Positions 6,618 through 13,929 of a DNA stretch of 64,000 nucleotides are shown here, one piece after another; position 1 is the first letter of the stretch, and every line of letters begins with the position of its first letter. The position numbers were made by a program, and so were the translations under genes. The notes under the pieces were generated by a model. That model was not told where the DNA came from, did no database searches, and was given only the letters and a program-made list of their open reading frames with translations. Source of the DNA: DATFJT01 sp965230755 (lineage in GTDB: Bacteria > Bacteroidota > Bacteroidia > Chitinophagales > Saprospiraceae); assembly GCA_965230755.1 (NCBI GenBank), contig CBDDLT010000005.1:296570-360569 (forward strand), in the 5' to 3' direction.

Positions 6618-7496
6618 ATGTTCGGAAAAGCAATTTCAAATTTAATGATTAAACCAGGTCAATCACCTGTTTTTGAAACCCCTGATAAATACGAATTGAA
6701 TTATGAAGATGTGACCTTCAAGACCAAGGACGGTATTCGACTTTCAGGTTGGTTGATAAATGGAGGAAAAGACAAAGTAATAATTCAATCGCATTTTGGA
6801 GTTCAATGTTCTCGATGTGGATTTACACAGGAAGGAAAAGGAATGATGAAAAACGCTTTGTGGACAAGTGATATTCATTTTTTAAAACATGCCAAATACC
6901 TCGTAGATAAAGGATTTTCAATGTTGATGTATGACATGAGAAATCATGGAAATAGTGAACAAAAAGGTTGGGTTTCATGGGGATTAGATGAAAGAAAAGA
7001 TATAGTTGCAGCAATAAATTTTGTTTCAAATCACAAAGATTATAAGAATGCTGACATTGGATTACTTTCAATTTGTATGGGACAAGGGGCAAGTACATTC
7101 GCATTTGGATTAGAAGAAGAAATGAAGAATTTCACGAATTTGAAAACTATGATTTCTGTTCAGCCATTGACTTATGATTATTTTGTAAAAGCAATGGGTT
7201 TGCCTAATTTTTTAATCAATGCAGGCAATAAGTATAATAAAGATAAAAGAAATACTGACCTTACAGGAGATTCATTCCTACCTTATGTAAAGGATATTTC
7301 CGTTCCAACTTTAGTTATTCAGAACCGTAATGACCCTATGACTAACCTCGAAATGGTAAAGCAATACTACAATGATTTGACCGTAGAAAAAGAAATGATG
7401 TGGTTAGATTTAGAGAAGAAAAGAGGTGCGGCTTACGCTTGGTTAAGTAAGAACCCTGATAAGATTGAAAATTGGTTCAATAAACACATGAATTAA
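6618..7496 (+). CDS. Alpha/beta hydrolase (dienelactone-hydrolase-like elbow)
   Basis: This 292-residue alpha/beta-fold protein is the first gene of a three-gene cassette. The core is recognisable: YDMRNHGNS (about residues 112-120), helix GLDERKDIVAAINFV, and a nucleophile elbow LLSICMGQGAS (about 153-163) where cysteine stands at the usual serine position, as in dienelactone hydrolases. The acidic strand VIQNRNDPMTN carries an aspartate. The usual final histidine is not seen; the corresponding loop reads KKRGAAYAW. It may therefore be a weak or altered enzyme. The next gene starts 2 bp after its stop, so the three genes form an operon. Substrate unknown. Confidence 0.72.
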   Translation: MFGKAISNLMIKPGQSPVFETPDKYELNYEDVTFKTKDGIRLSGWLINGGKDKVIIQSHFGVQCSRCGFTQEGKGMMKNALWTSDIHFLKHAKYLVDKGFSMLMYDMRNHGNSEQKGWVSWGLDERKDIVAAINFVSNHKDYKNADIGLLSICMGQGASTFAFGLEEEMKNFTNLKTMISVQPLTYDYFVKAMGLPNFLINAGNKYNKDKRNTDLTGDSFLPYVKDISVPTLVIQNRNDPMTNLEMVKQYYNDLTVEKEMMWLDLEKKRGAAYAWLSKNPDKIENWFNKHMN

Positions 7497-7498
7497 TA

Positions 7499-7987
7499 AT
7501 GAAATACAACTCTTGGATGATTTACATAATTATAATTCTACTTGCAATAGTTGTTATGTACTTTATGGGCAACAAATCTGTACATCATGAAATCGTCATT
7601 AATAAAAGTCCTGAAAAGGTCTGGGAAGTATTGACTGATACAGATAGATACAAAGAATGGAATCCTGTAATGGAATTATTGGAAGGTAAGATTAAAGAAG
7701 GAAAGCAGGTGAAGTATCGTTTTACACAAGATGAAAATAATGTAAGTGAAATTCCATCAAAGGTCAAAAAGATAATTCCTAATAAATTACTGAATCAAGG
7801 AGGTGGACTACCTTTTGTGATAACTTTTGACCATAAATATATCCTTGAACAAAAAGGGGAAGGAACACAATTGACGATTCATGAAGATTACAAAGGAATT
7901 TACGTAAATTTTTGGAATCCGAAACCAGTTGAATTAGCCTACCAAAAATTAAATGAGTCTATCAAAAAAAGAGCAGAATCTTTATAA
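7499..7987 (+). CDS. Membrane-anchored SRPBCC family protein
   Basis: This 162-residue protein has one N-terminal membrane segment (MIYIIIILLAIVVMYFMG, residues 7-24) followed by an SRPBCC/polyketide-cyclase domain. The opening HEIVINKSPEKVWEVLTDTDRYKEWNP and the later VTFDHKYI-like strands are typical; here the key words are SPEKVWEVLTD and YKEWNPV. Such domains bind hydrophobic ligands in a deep pocket. It is translated from the same message as the hydrolase before it (2 bp gap) and the AraC gene after it (9 bp gap). Function is unassigned; a ligand shared with the hydrolase or regulator is possible. Confidence 0.78.
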   Translation: MKYNSWMIYIIIILLAIVVMYFMGNKSVHHEIVINKSPEKVWEVLTDTDRYKEWNPVMELLEGKIKEGKQVKYRFTQDENNVSEIPSKVKKIIPNKLLNQGGGLPFVITFDHKYILEQKGEGTQLTIHEDYKGIYVNFWNPKPVELAYQKLNESIKKRAESL

Positions 7988-7996
7988 CCTTAATTG

Positions 7997-8905
7997 ATGA
8001 AAAAGATAATTCATATAAATTCAATAAGCGAAGTCCATGATATTTTTGGATTCCCAAAACCGAAGCATCCACTTGTTTCGGTTTTGCCTATTGATGAACG
8101 AATGACAAAATTTGAATATGGTGATTTGAGTTATGCGTTTAGTTTTTATCAAATCAGCTTAAAATCAGGAATTAAAGGCACACTAAGTTATGGTAGAAAT
8201 TCATACGACTTCAATGAAGGTACGATTACTTTTATCAAGCCTAACCAATTAGTAAAAGTTGAAAATTCAGAAGATTATCAAGGTGGAAGTGGTTGGACGT
8301 TAATTTTCCACCCTGATTTAATCCGAAAATCTGAATTGGGCAGAGCTATTGATAAGTATTCGTTTTTCAATTACGAAGTATATGAAGCTCTTCATTTGTC
8401 AGAGGATGAGAAAATATCTCTAACTGAATTAGCGAATAAAATCGAAAAAGAATATCAACAGAATATTGACAGGCACAGTCAAGAGATAATTATTGCCAAT
8501 ATCGAAATGATATTGAAGTACTGCAAAAGATTTTATGACCGTCAGTTTTTTACAAGGACAAACCTGAATCAAGACATCCTTACAAAATTTGAAAGAGTTA
8601 TACGAGATTATTATTCACTTGATGAACCAATTGAAACAGGAATTTTATCAGTAAAATATTGTGCTCAAAAAATGTCAATGTCTCCAAATTACCTTGGAGA
8701 TTTGATTAAGAATGAAACAGGAAGAACTGCCAAAGACCATATTCAAGAATACGTCATCGAAAAAGCAAAAACAAAAATACTTGGAACAAGCCAATCAATT
8801 AGCGAAATAGCTTACAGTTTAGGTTATGAATATCCGCAAGGATTGAATAGATTGTTTAAAGCCAAAACAGGAATGAGTCCAAAAGAATATAGAAACTTAA
8901 ACTAA
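7997..8905 (+). CDS. AraC family transcriptional regulator
   Basis: The 302-residue regulator has an N-terminal cupin-like ligand domain (about 20-160, with YAFSFYQISLKSG and NEGTITFIKPNQ) and a C-terminal AraC-type double helix-turn-helix (about 195-300). The first recognition unit reads VKYCAQKMSMSPNYLGDLIKN and the second ISEIAYSLGYEYPQGLNRLFK, ending GMSPKEYRNLN as in the family. ATG at 7997 is preferred over the TTG just before it. As the last gene of the three-gene cassette it probably controls the cassette or a host gene. A regulator carried with its likely targets in one cassette is uncommon. Confidence 0.88.
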   Translation: MKKIIHINSISEVHDIFGFPKPKHPLVSVLPIDERMTKFEYGDLSYAFSFYQISLKSGIKGTLSYGRNSYDFNEGTITFIKPNQLVKVENSEDYQGGSGWTLIFHPDLIRKSELGRAIDKYSFFNYEVYEALHLSEDEKISLTELANKIEKEYQQNIDRHSQEIIIANIEMILKYCKRFYDRQFFTRTNLNQDILTKFERVIRDYYSLDEPIETGILSVKYCAQKMSMSPNYLGDLIKNETGRTAKDHIQEYVIEKAKTKILGTSQSISEIAYSLGYEYPQGLNRLFKAKTGMSPKEYRNLN

Positions 8906-8917
8906 ATGAAGCCCAGT

Positions 8918-8989
8918 GCCTAACAATAGATATGATCGCATATCTCTTCGTTCCTCAGAGAGACGACGACATATCATTATCCGTTACCT
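8918..8989 (+). repeat. attC site 8
   Basis: R'' GCCTAAC is at 8918-8924 and R' GTTACCT at 8983-8989. GATATG pairs with CATATC across the stem and CTCTTCG/AGAGAGACG fill the middle. The R'' side matches the complement of the start at 6486-6495 at 9/10, which shows that the three genes between are one 2.5 kb cassette. Confidence 0.92.
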
Positions 8990-9022
8990 CGCATTTGAAC
9001 CCAAAAATTATTTCTCAAAAAA

Positions 9023-9054
9023 AGATACCAAAATGGGAACATTTAGTATCTTTG
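9023..9054 (+). promoter_or_regulatory. higBA promoter with overlapping inverted repeat
   Basis: An inverted repeat pairs AGATACCAAAATG (9023-9035) with CATTTAGTATCT (9040-9051), one base shorter on the right. Its right arm overlaps a perfect -7 box TATCTTTG (9047-9054). This placement fits autorepression by HigA, as is known for the family. The box ends 7 bp before the ATG of higB, so the transcript may have almost no leader. Confidence 0.6.
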
Positions 9055-9061
9055 AAGCGTT

Positions 9062-9379
9062 ATGAGGATAATAGCGATCAAAACTATAAGGGATTTTTGG
9101 GAAGAAAATAAGATTTCAGAACAACCCTTGAAATCGTGGATCCAAGAAGCTCAAAATTCAAAGTGGTCGAACTCAGCTGAACTTAAAGAACAATATCGTA
9201 ACGCGTCGGTATTAGGTTCGAAAAGAGTTGTATTCAATATAAAAGGAAATGATTATAGACTCATAGTGGATATTGAATATAGATTGCAAATAATATTCGT
9301 AGTATGGCTTGGAACTCATGAGCAGTATGATAAGATTAATGCTAAAAAAGTAAAATATGTTAAGTCCAATAAAAAATAA
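9062..9379 (+). CDS. higB: HigB-type toxin, mRNA interferase
   Basis: This 105-residue RelE/HigB-superfamily toxin cleaves mRNA at the ribosome in characterised relatives. The start MRIIAIKTIRDFWE matches the family's conserved opening, and EQPLKSWIQEAQ (20-31) and KRVVFNIKGNDYRLIVDIEY (about 58-77) follow as in HigB, ending VVWLGTHEQYDKI with the conserved GTH-x-YD. The gene overlaps its antitoxin gene by 23 bp and is toxin-first, the normal HigBA order. It is carried in cassette 9. TA cassettes are frequent in large integron arrays and are thought to stabilise them. Confidence 0.92.
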   Translation: MRIIAIKTIRDFWEENKISEQPLKSWIQEAQNSKWSNSAELKEQYRNASVLGSKRVVFNIKGNDYRLIVDIEYRLQIIFVVWLGTHEQYDKINAKKVKYVKSNKK

Positions 9380-9716
9380 TTCTCAGTACGAAGATTCATT
9401 GCAAAGAGCATATAATCTTATGCAACTAGAACTAGAACCTAATTCAAAGGAATCCGATGAATTAGAAATTTTAAGTATTTTAATTGAGAACTATGAATCA
9501 AAACAATTTCCGATTGAAGCACCAAATCCAATAGATGCAATACTATTTCGATTAGATCAAATGAATATGAAGAAATCTGAATTGAAAAGTATCTTGGGTT
9601 CACGAAGTCGGATAAGTGAAATTCTGAATAAAAAACGGAAATTGAGTCTATCAATGATTCGCAAGTTGAATGATAATCTTAAAATCCCAGCTGAAGTTCT
9701 AATCCAAGAATATTAA
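9357..9716 (+). CDS. higA: HigA-type antitoxin
   Basis: This 119-residue antitoxin has an N-terminal toxin-binding part (SPIKNNSQYEDSLQRAYNLM, 3-22, a family hallmark) and a C-terminal XRE-type helix-turn-helix (about 68-116: MKKSELKSILGSRSRISEILN, then RKLSLSMIRKL). It neutralises HigB and, in known systems, represses the operon by binding the promoter palindrome. The start at 9357 inside higB is supported by the conserved N-terminal text; the next ATG at 9420 would remove it. Its stop is 12 bp before attC9. Confidence 0.92.
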   Translation: MLSPIKNNSQYEDSLQRAYNLMQLELEPNSKESDELEILSILIENYESKQFPIEAPNPIDAILFRLDQMNMKKSELKSILGSRSRISEILNKKRKLSLSMIRKLNDNLKIPAEVLIQEY

Positions 9717-9728
9717 TTGCATAAGGCA

Positions 9729-9796
9729 AGATAACAATAGATAAGATTTCATGCTTCCCTAATCGGTCAGCACGCCACCTATCATCACCGTTGATC
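9729..9796 (+). repeat. attC site 9, slightly decayed
   Basis: R'' AGATAAC is at 9729-9735 and R' GTTGATC at 9790-9796. The right arm TATCATCACCGTT aligns with that of attC2, 3 and 8. The R'' side GCAAGATAAC differs from the expected complement of the cassette start by two G-to-A changes. A second GTTATCT at 9816-9822 is a perfect complement of R'', so the 3' end could instead lie there. Confidence 0.75.
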
Positions 9797-9853
9797 ATAG
9801 GCAAAGAAGAAAGGCGTTATCTGATATATAATTCAATTAATCAACTTGTAAAA

Positions 9854-9958
9854 ATGGGGTTTGCCAAGGATAGAATTAAGGGCGCAAGCTAGAAACCTGG
9901 AATGCATTTATTATCAATTGAAGGAGAAGAAAACGCTATGAAATTTATAAAGAAATAA
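9854..9958 (+). pseudogene. Short broken reading frame after attC9
   Basis: The gap 9797-10039 has no intact gene. A frame from ATG 9854 to TAA 9956 is broken by one TAG (9890); the part after it reads KPGMHLLSIEGEENAMKFIKK, which looks like a protein C-terminus. It is probably the remnant of a small cassette gene. The family is not identified. Confidence 0.35.
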
Positions 9959-10039
9959 ACATCTTACACCAAATACTTTAATGATAATCTTAAAGGTATT
10001 ATAGATCAAATTATATTTACTACTCAAAATTGATTTACA

Positions 10040-10864
10040 ATGAAAAAACTCTTTCTAACACTCATTTCCATTTTGGTAATGGCGTCTATTTCACAAGCTC
10101 AAATTACTTTAGAACAAACTTATCCAGATGGAGACACTAAACTATATATGGTGGATTTAGAAATATCCGGGATCAAATATTTATTGAAATCGGATGTTCA
10201 AGGTAACCGGTTTTTAAAGTTTTATAACCTAGACCATTCTCTTTGGAAGACCATTGACTGCAATTCCTTTCCTACTACCAATGATCCTATGGGCGAAGCT
10301 GTTTATAACTTTGACGCACTATATATATCAGAAACTCTTTTTGATTGCGATGAGCGCATTGAGTTTCTTTATGTTTCACATTCTGGTATTCAAAGATTCA
10401 CAGGAATTTATAACGAAGAAGGAACTTCACTAATTGAAATGGACAATTGTGCGCCTTTGGTTAAAATTAATATTCCTCAACAATTTAGACCTATATATAA
10501 TACTCCAGATGGAACTAAATTAATTCTATCCCATACCAATGGTTCGGCTCTAGTTTATTCTTTACCCTGTTCTCTTGCTACAGGAATTGACCTGTTTCAG
10601 TCAGAAGATTTTTCAGGAAACCTGACAGTTTTTCCTAATCCTTCAATAGATCAAACAACGATTAATTATCGGTTGCCAAATGATACTAAAGAAGCTGAAA
10701 TTCTTATCTCTGATATGGTTGGAAATGAAATAAAAAGATACCGAGTCGATTCTTACTTTTCAAACTTGACGATTCCAAAAAAGGAAATTCCTTCAGGAAC
10801 ATATATCTATTCTCTTATTTCTGATGGAAATGTAATTGATTCTAAGAAAATAATAATTGAGTGA
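10040..10864 (+). CDS. Secreted protein with T9SS type A sorting domain
   Basis: This 274-residue protein opens with a signal peptide (MKKLFLTLISILVMASISQAQ) and ends with a type A T9SS sorting domain of about 75 residues: LTVFPNPSIDQTTINY (near 198-213), ISDMVGNEIKRYRV and a final SGTYIYSLISDGNVIDSKKIIIE-type strand (key words GTYIYSL, KKIIIE). It is therefore exported across the outer membrane and probably anchored at the surface. The middle region contains several short strands and five cysteines and matches no domain I know. It lies between attC9 and a degenerate attC-like element, so it is probably cargo of a decayed cassette, but the boundaries are less clear than elsewhere. Confidence 0.82.
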   Translation: MKKLFLTLISILVMASISQAQITLEQTYPDGDTKLYMVDLEISGIKYLLKSDVQGNRFLKFYNLDHSLWKTIDCNSFPTTNDPMGEAVYNFDALYISETLFDCDERIEFLYVSHSGIQRFTGIYNEEGTSLIEMDNCAPLVKINIPQQFRPIYNTPDGTKLILSHTNGSALVYSLPCSLATGIDLFQSEDFSGNLTVFPNPSIDQTTINYRLPNDTKEAEILISDMVGNEIKRYRVDSYFSNLTIPKKEIPSGTYIYSLISDGNVIDSKKIIIE

Positions 10865-10887
10865 AAAATATTAAAAATACAAACTAC

Positions 10888-10991
10888 TGATAACTGTCGC
10901 TAATGCCTATGTTGGGATAAAGCAGTAACTCTTCGTTGTCCACATTTCCAACCGAAGTTGGAAAGTCCAAACTAGGGATGGGCATTTGATC
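10888..10991 (+). repeat. Degenerate attC-like site 10
   Basis: TGATAAC (10888-10894) could be R'' and TTTGATC (10985-10991) a damaged R'. Between them AATGCC (10902-10907) pairs with GGCATT (10981-10986), and TTTCCAAC/GTTGGAAA form a perfect 8-bp hairpin with a CGAA loop. The R'' side shares only GATAAC with the complement of a possible cassette start at 9816. The call rests mainly on the stem and location. Confidence 0.45.
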
Positions 10992-11181
10992 GATTTTTTT
11001 TGATTGGTAAGATATTTAGCGGATAAAAGGGGGATTAATTTTGGGTTAAAAGTTGCATTCTTTGCGACATTACTATGCCACCCTTGTTTCTAGAAAGAAA
11101 TTAGCAATATACCTAGTCCAATTGATTTTTTGTAAATTAATGACATAGCGGATATATCATCAATATTGCTGATATAATCAT
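10992..11181. other. Non-coding stretch before the last cassette
   Basis: No gene is seen in about 190 bp. Near its end GATATATCA (11151-11159) pairs with TGATATAATC (11170-11179) just before the R' box GTTGTGT at 11182, so a short, decayed attC with no clear R'' box may sit here. Confidence 0.4.
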
Positions 11182-11191
11182 GTTGTGTGTC

Positions 11192-11887
11192 ATGAAGAGA
11201 AAAAACATAATTATGTGCAAATACCTAATACTAACATATCTAATTTTAAACTCTTGTCAAGTGGAAAAGGATAAGACTTTCACAAAACTCCAAGAGAATA
11301 TATATGAAATAAACAACCAATATTTCTATGGTGAAAAAGTCCATACCTATTTAATTGACCTAAACGATAAGGTATTACTTTTTGACATTCCGACTTACTC
11401 AGATGAAGTAAAGGATTTTATTCTATCATTCAACAAACCGTTGTATGCTATTATTTCACATGGTTCATGTGGAATTGATGACGGTACTAAATGGCAAAAA
11501 GAAATTGGTTTGAAAGTATATGCACATAAAAATGACGAAAATCATCCATGGATTAGAATGAAACCGGATGTGCTTTTTACTGAAATGCCAAAGTTTGATA
11601 ATACAATTGAAGCAATTCATGTACCTGGACATAGTGCAGGAAGTATTTGTGTCTTGGAAAAGAAATCAAAATCACTATTTACAGGGGATACATTTTATGG
11701 TAATGGAAAAGGGGAAATTAGAGACTTTACCAAAGAAAGTCAATCTGATTATGAAAATCTTGAGGATAGGATTAAAAGCTGCAAAAATCTACTGAATTAT
11801 GATTTTGAAAATGTGTATCCATTTCATTATGAAATAATCCTAATAAAAGGAAAACAACAGCTCAAAGAATTTATAACTGATAAATAA
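11192..11887 (+). CDS. Metallo-beta-lactamase-fold lipoprotein
   Basis: This 231-residue MBL-fold hydrolase has a lipoprotein signal (LILNSC near residue 21). The ATG at 11192 is chosen because the earlier in-frame ATG at 11180 straddles the recombination point (G at 11182) and so belongs to the previous cassette end. The fold's later metal residues are present: HVPGHSAGS, LFTGDTF and VYPFHY. The first motif, normally H-x-H-x-D-H, reads SHGSCGIDDG, so two metal ligands appear replaced. That suggests altered metal binding or a non-beta-lactamase function. It is the last cassette of the array and gives no reason to assume antibiotic resistance. Confidence 0.75.
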   Translation: MKRKNIIMCKYLILTYLILNSCQVEKDKTFTKLQENIYEINNQYFYGEKVHTYLIDLNDKVLLFDIPTYSDEVKDFILSFNKPLYAIISHGSCGIDDGTKWQKEIGLKVYAHKNDENHPWIRMKPDVLFTEMPKFDNTIEAIHVPGHSAGSICVLEKKSKSLFTGDTFYGNGKGEIRDFTKESQSDYENLEDRIKSCKNLLNYDFENVYPFHYEIILIKGKQQLKEFITDK

Positions 11888-11899
11888 GAAGAACACGAC

Positions 11900-11968
11900 A
11901 CACAACATTGTATATGACGGTCATGCCCAGCAAAAGCTGGTCACACCGCATATACGATACCGTAAATA
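11900..11968 (+). repeat. attC site 11, last of the array
   Basis: R'' ACACAAC is at 11900-11906. GTATATG pairs with CATATAC, and CCAGC-AAAA-GCTGG forms the tip as in attC1. The R'' side GACACACAAC is a 10/10 complement to the cassette start at 11182-11191. The expected R' reads GTAAATA (11962-11968) instead of GTTRRRY, so this end may be inactive. Chromosomal genes follow. Confidence 0.85.
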
Positions 11969-11983
11969 TAACAGAACTCTATT

Positions 11984-13435
11984 CTAAAACCGATAACACC
12001 TAACCTGCCCTCGCTTGGCTTTTTTACCACTGTGATACGGACGTACCTTTTTACCCAAATTCAAATCAAAAGGATTGACTTTAAAAGCCACATAGAGATC
12101 TGTACCTGTGAAGTCTTGTCTGCTGATCCAACTTCTTATATTGTCACTGCCTAAAGTAATAAACCCAAGCCGCACCGCTGTACCTAAATGTAAGTCTCTC
12201 CAATTGTATACAGAAATGGGAAACGAAAGTCCATACCAACGATGTTCCAACCGTGGGCTAACCGCCAAAAGATTATCGCGTTCTAAAGCGGGTCCGGGTA
12301 ATGGAATGCGTTGAACAAGGATAGCATTTAGAAATACAGCAGAGCTGATTTTATAGTCCGCTTGCAAACTCAATGCAACAGGAAGCCAAATGTCAAATTC
12401 GTCCGATTGCAAAGATTGCGAGGAATTCCCCAATAGTAGCTCGCTCAATAAATCTGTTGCTTCCTGATAATCTTCTACCGAGGAAAAATCATCCGGATCA
12501 AGTTTGGTATCCGTATTAAAGTTTATTCGATGGCTTTCAGCATGGCGAGCAAAAGAGATTCTACCTAAGTCTATAAGGGATGCACCAAGTTTTAAATCAT
12601 AATCACCTTCGTAAGAATCATTAACCCAAGTAAAGCCCAAATCGAAGCCCAAGCCCCATCCGTTTCTCCGTGGATCGAATCGTTCTGCCTCTATAGAGCT
12701 ATTGGTAAATCCATAATTTGCATTGAGGTGGCTAAAGCCAAGTGAATCTCCTGAAAGTTGGGTGAGCTGGAAGGCTTCTTTTTGGTGAATGTAAAAGGCT
12801 TCATATCCATGCAGTAAGCGGGCATTAATGCCAAAGCCCCAGTCGCCATTCGGGCCATAGTATTGCTTAGCAAAGTTTGCCCCATATTCCATCCAAGACA
12901 TACCTGCGACTTTAAATTTTGGAATGCTTATCTCATCTCCAACCAGGGCATTTTCATAACTGTAATATCCTAAACTGCTAGGGATACGCTGAGAAGAAAC
13001 CATAGCTCTTGCTCGAGTAAACAAGCCATAGGAAATTCCATTTTCATTGTGCACAATGAATGACGGTCCCAAGACGGAAACGTCAAGAGATAGAAAATAG
13101 GGGCGATTATTATTTCGAAAATCTGCTAGAAGTTCATCATCATTGGCTTGAGATTTACTATCTAGCTCGGGTAAAAATACCAGCTTGTTATTTTTCTCAA
13201 TAAGTTCCGGAAGGTGGGTCGAATAAACAAAAGCGTAATTGTTATCGAAAAAAGCCCCAGCCTCTACCAAGTTGACATCCCATCTCAAGGGACTGGTTAA
13301 ATTATTAGCTGGATTGATGACAATACTATTGACTCCGGAATGTTTTTCATATCTCAGTCCCAACTGCTCTTGAGCATTCAACAAAATAGGAAGTATGACA
13401 AGCAGCCATAAGATGGTATGTTTTGTGCGTTTCAT
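11984..13435 (-). CDS. DUF5723-type outer membrane protein
   Basis: This 483-residue protein has a signal peptide (to about residue 21, ending LLNAQ). Its body is rich in alternating aromatic and polar residues, as in outer membrane beta-barrels. The opening after the signal (LGLRYEKHSGVNSIVINPANN) and the repeated YGLFTRARAM, WGFGINARLLHG and GLGFDLGFTWV segments match the Bacteroidota DUF5723/PorV-like barrel family (only these key words are given). Function is unknown; related barrels serve T9SS or surface protein assembly. It ends 16 bp from the last attC site, with opposite orientation to the cassettes, and marks the start of stable chromosome. Confidence 0.75.
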   Translation of the reverse strand: MKRTKHTILWLLVILPILLNAQEQLGLRYEKHSGVNSIVINPANNLTSPLRWDVNLVEAGAFFDNNYAFVYSTHLPELIEKNNKLVFLPELDSKSQANDDELLADFRNNNRPYFLSLDVSVLGPSFIVHNENGISYGLFTRARAMVSSQRIPSSLGYYSYENALVGDEISIPKFKVAGMSWMEYGANFAKQYYGPNGDWGFGINARLLHGYEAFYIHQKEAFQLTQLSGDSLGFSHLNANYGFTNSSIEAERFDPRRNGWGLGFDLGFTWVNDSYEGDYDLKLGASLIDLGRISFARHAESHRINFNTDTKLDPDDFSSVEDYQEATDLLSELLLGNSSQSLQSDEFDIWLPVALSLQADYKISSAVFLNAILVQRIPLPGPALERDNLLAVSPRLEHRWYGLSFPISVYNWRDLHLGTAVRLGFITLGSDNIRSWISRQDFTGTDLYVAFKVNPFDLNLGKKVRPYHSGKKAKRGQVRCYRF

Positions 13436-13929
13436 TTTTACTTTTAAATAAAACGTTTCTCAGTATCGAAAAATTGCCAGACGTATTTGAGGAGAATCAA
13501 CACGGAAACCAATAGATATCAAGTATTTTGATATAGAAAAATTAAGTATTTATAACTGGATTAATGAAATATTTGAAAAAATTGCATATTTCTTTAGACT
13601 ACATTCGACAATGACCCCGCGTAAAATCTGAATGAACACATGGCGATAATTTATCATCTGTAATACATTTGTGTTCAGCTCAATAAATTTAATAAATAGA
13701 TCTATATAGATTTTTTATCCATGTAAATTGCCCAAAAAGGTTGAGTTTCCTTGGCCCATAAATCATCATATTATTCCTTTCTCGCAAGTATTTTGGCATA
13801 GTTTATGCTTTATAAAAAATGTCCATACGTCCTTTCGGGATGATGTGGGTGAAACCAGATGACTAGCTATAGATGCTTTTATTAAAGCGTTGATTGTAAA
13901 CATTATTGATTAATACGACACCAACTATT
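13436..13929. other. Intergenic region, divergent promoters expected
   Basis: No gene is supported in 494 bp. A small palindrome pairs ATATCAA (13516-13522) with TTGATAT (13528-13534). Both flanking genes point away, so their promoters must lie here, but no convincing TAnnTTTG box pair was found. Confidence 0.5.

Larger units (their letters stand above)
1..11968 (+). mobile_element. Integron gene-cassette array (integrase not in window)
   Basis: A run of + strand genes is separated by attC-type recombination sites. Each site has an R'' box ending in AAC, an imperfect palindrome, and an R' box starting GTT; recombination is between G and TT. The test that separates cassettes from ordinary repeats is met: the sequence just after each upstream junction is the reverse complement of the R'' side at the end of the same cassette. 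Matches over 10 bases are 10/10 for the cassettes starting at 1489, 3652, 4345, 5167, 5975 and 11182, 9/10 for those at 2543 and 6486, and 8/10 for 8983. Conserved chromosomal genes start right after the last site. Gene direction places attI/intI, if present, left of the window. The integron reading is from known cassette architecture; activity is not shown. Confidence 0.9.

Noticed and set aside
11568..11795. 75-codon + strand frame inside the MBL-fold gene
   Set aside because: Out-of-frame shadow of a well-supported gene.
11192..11887. Antibiotic-resistance beta-lactamase cassette
   Set aside because: Only the broad MBL fold is visible and the first metal motif is degenerate; nothing points to beta-lactam hydrolysis.
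13906..13929. TTG start for the secreted protein at 13930
   Set aside because: It would place nine residues before a complete signal peptide beginning at ATG 13930.
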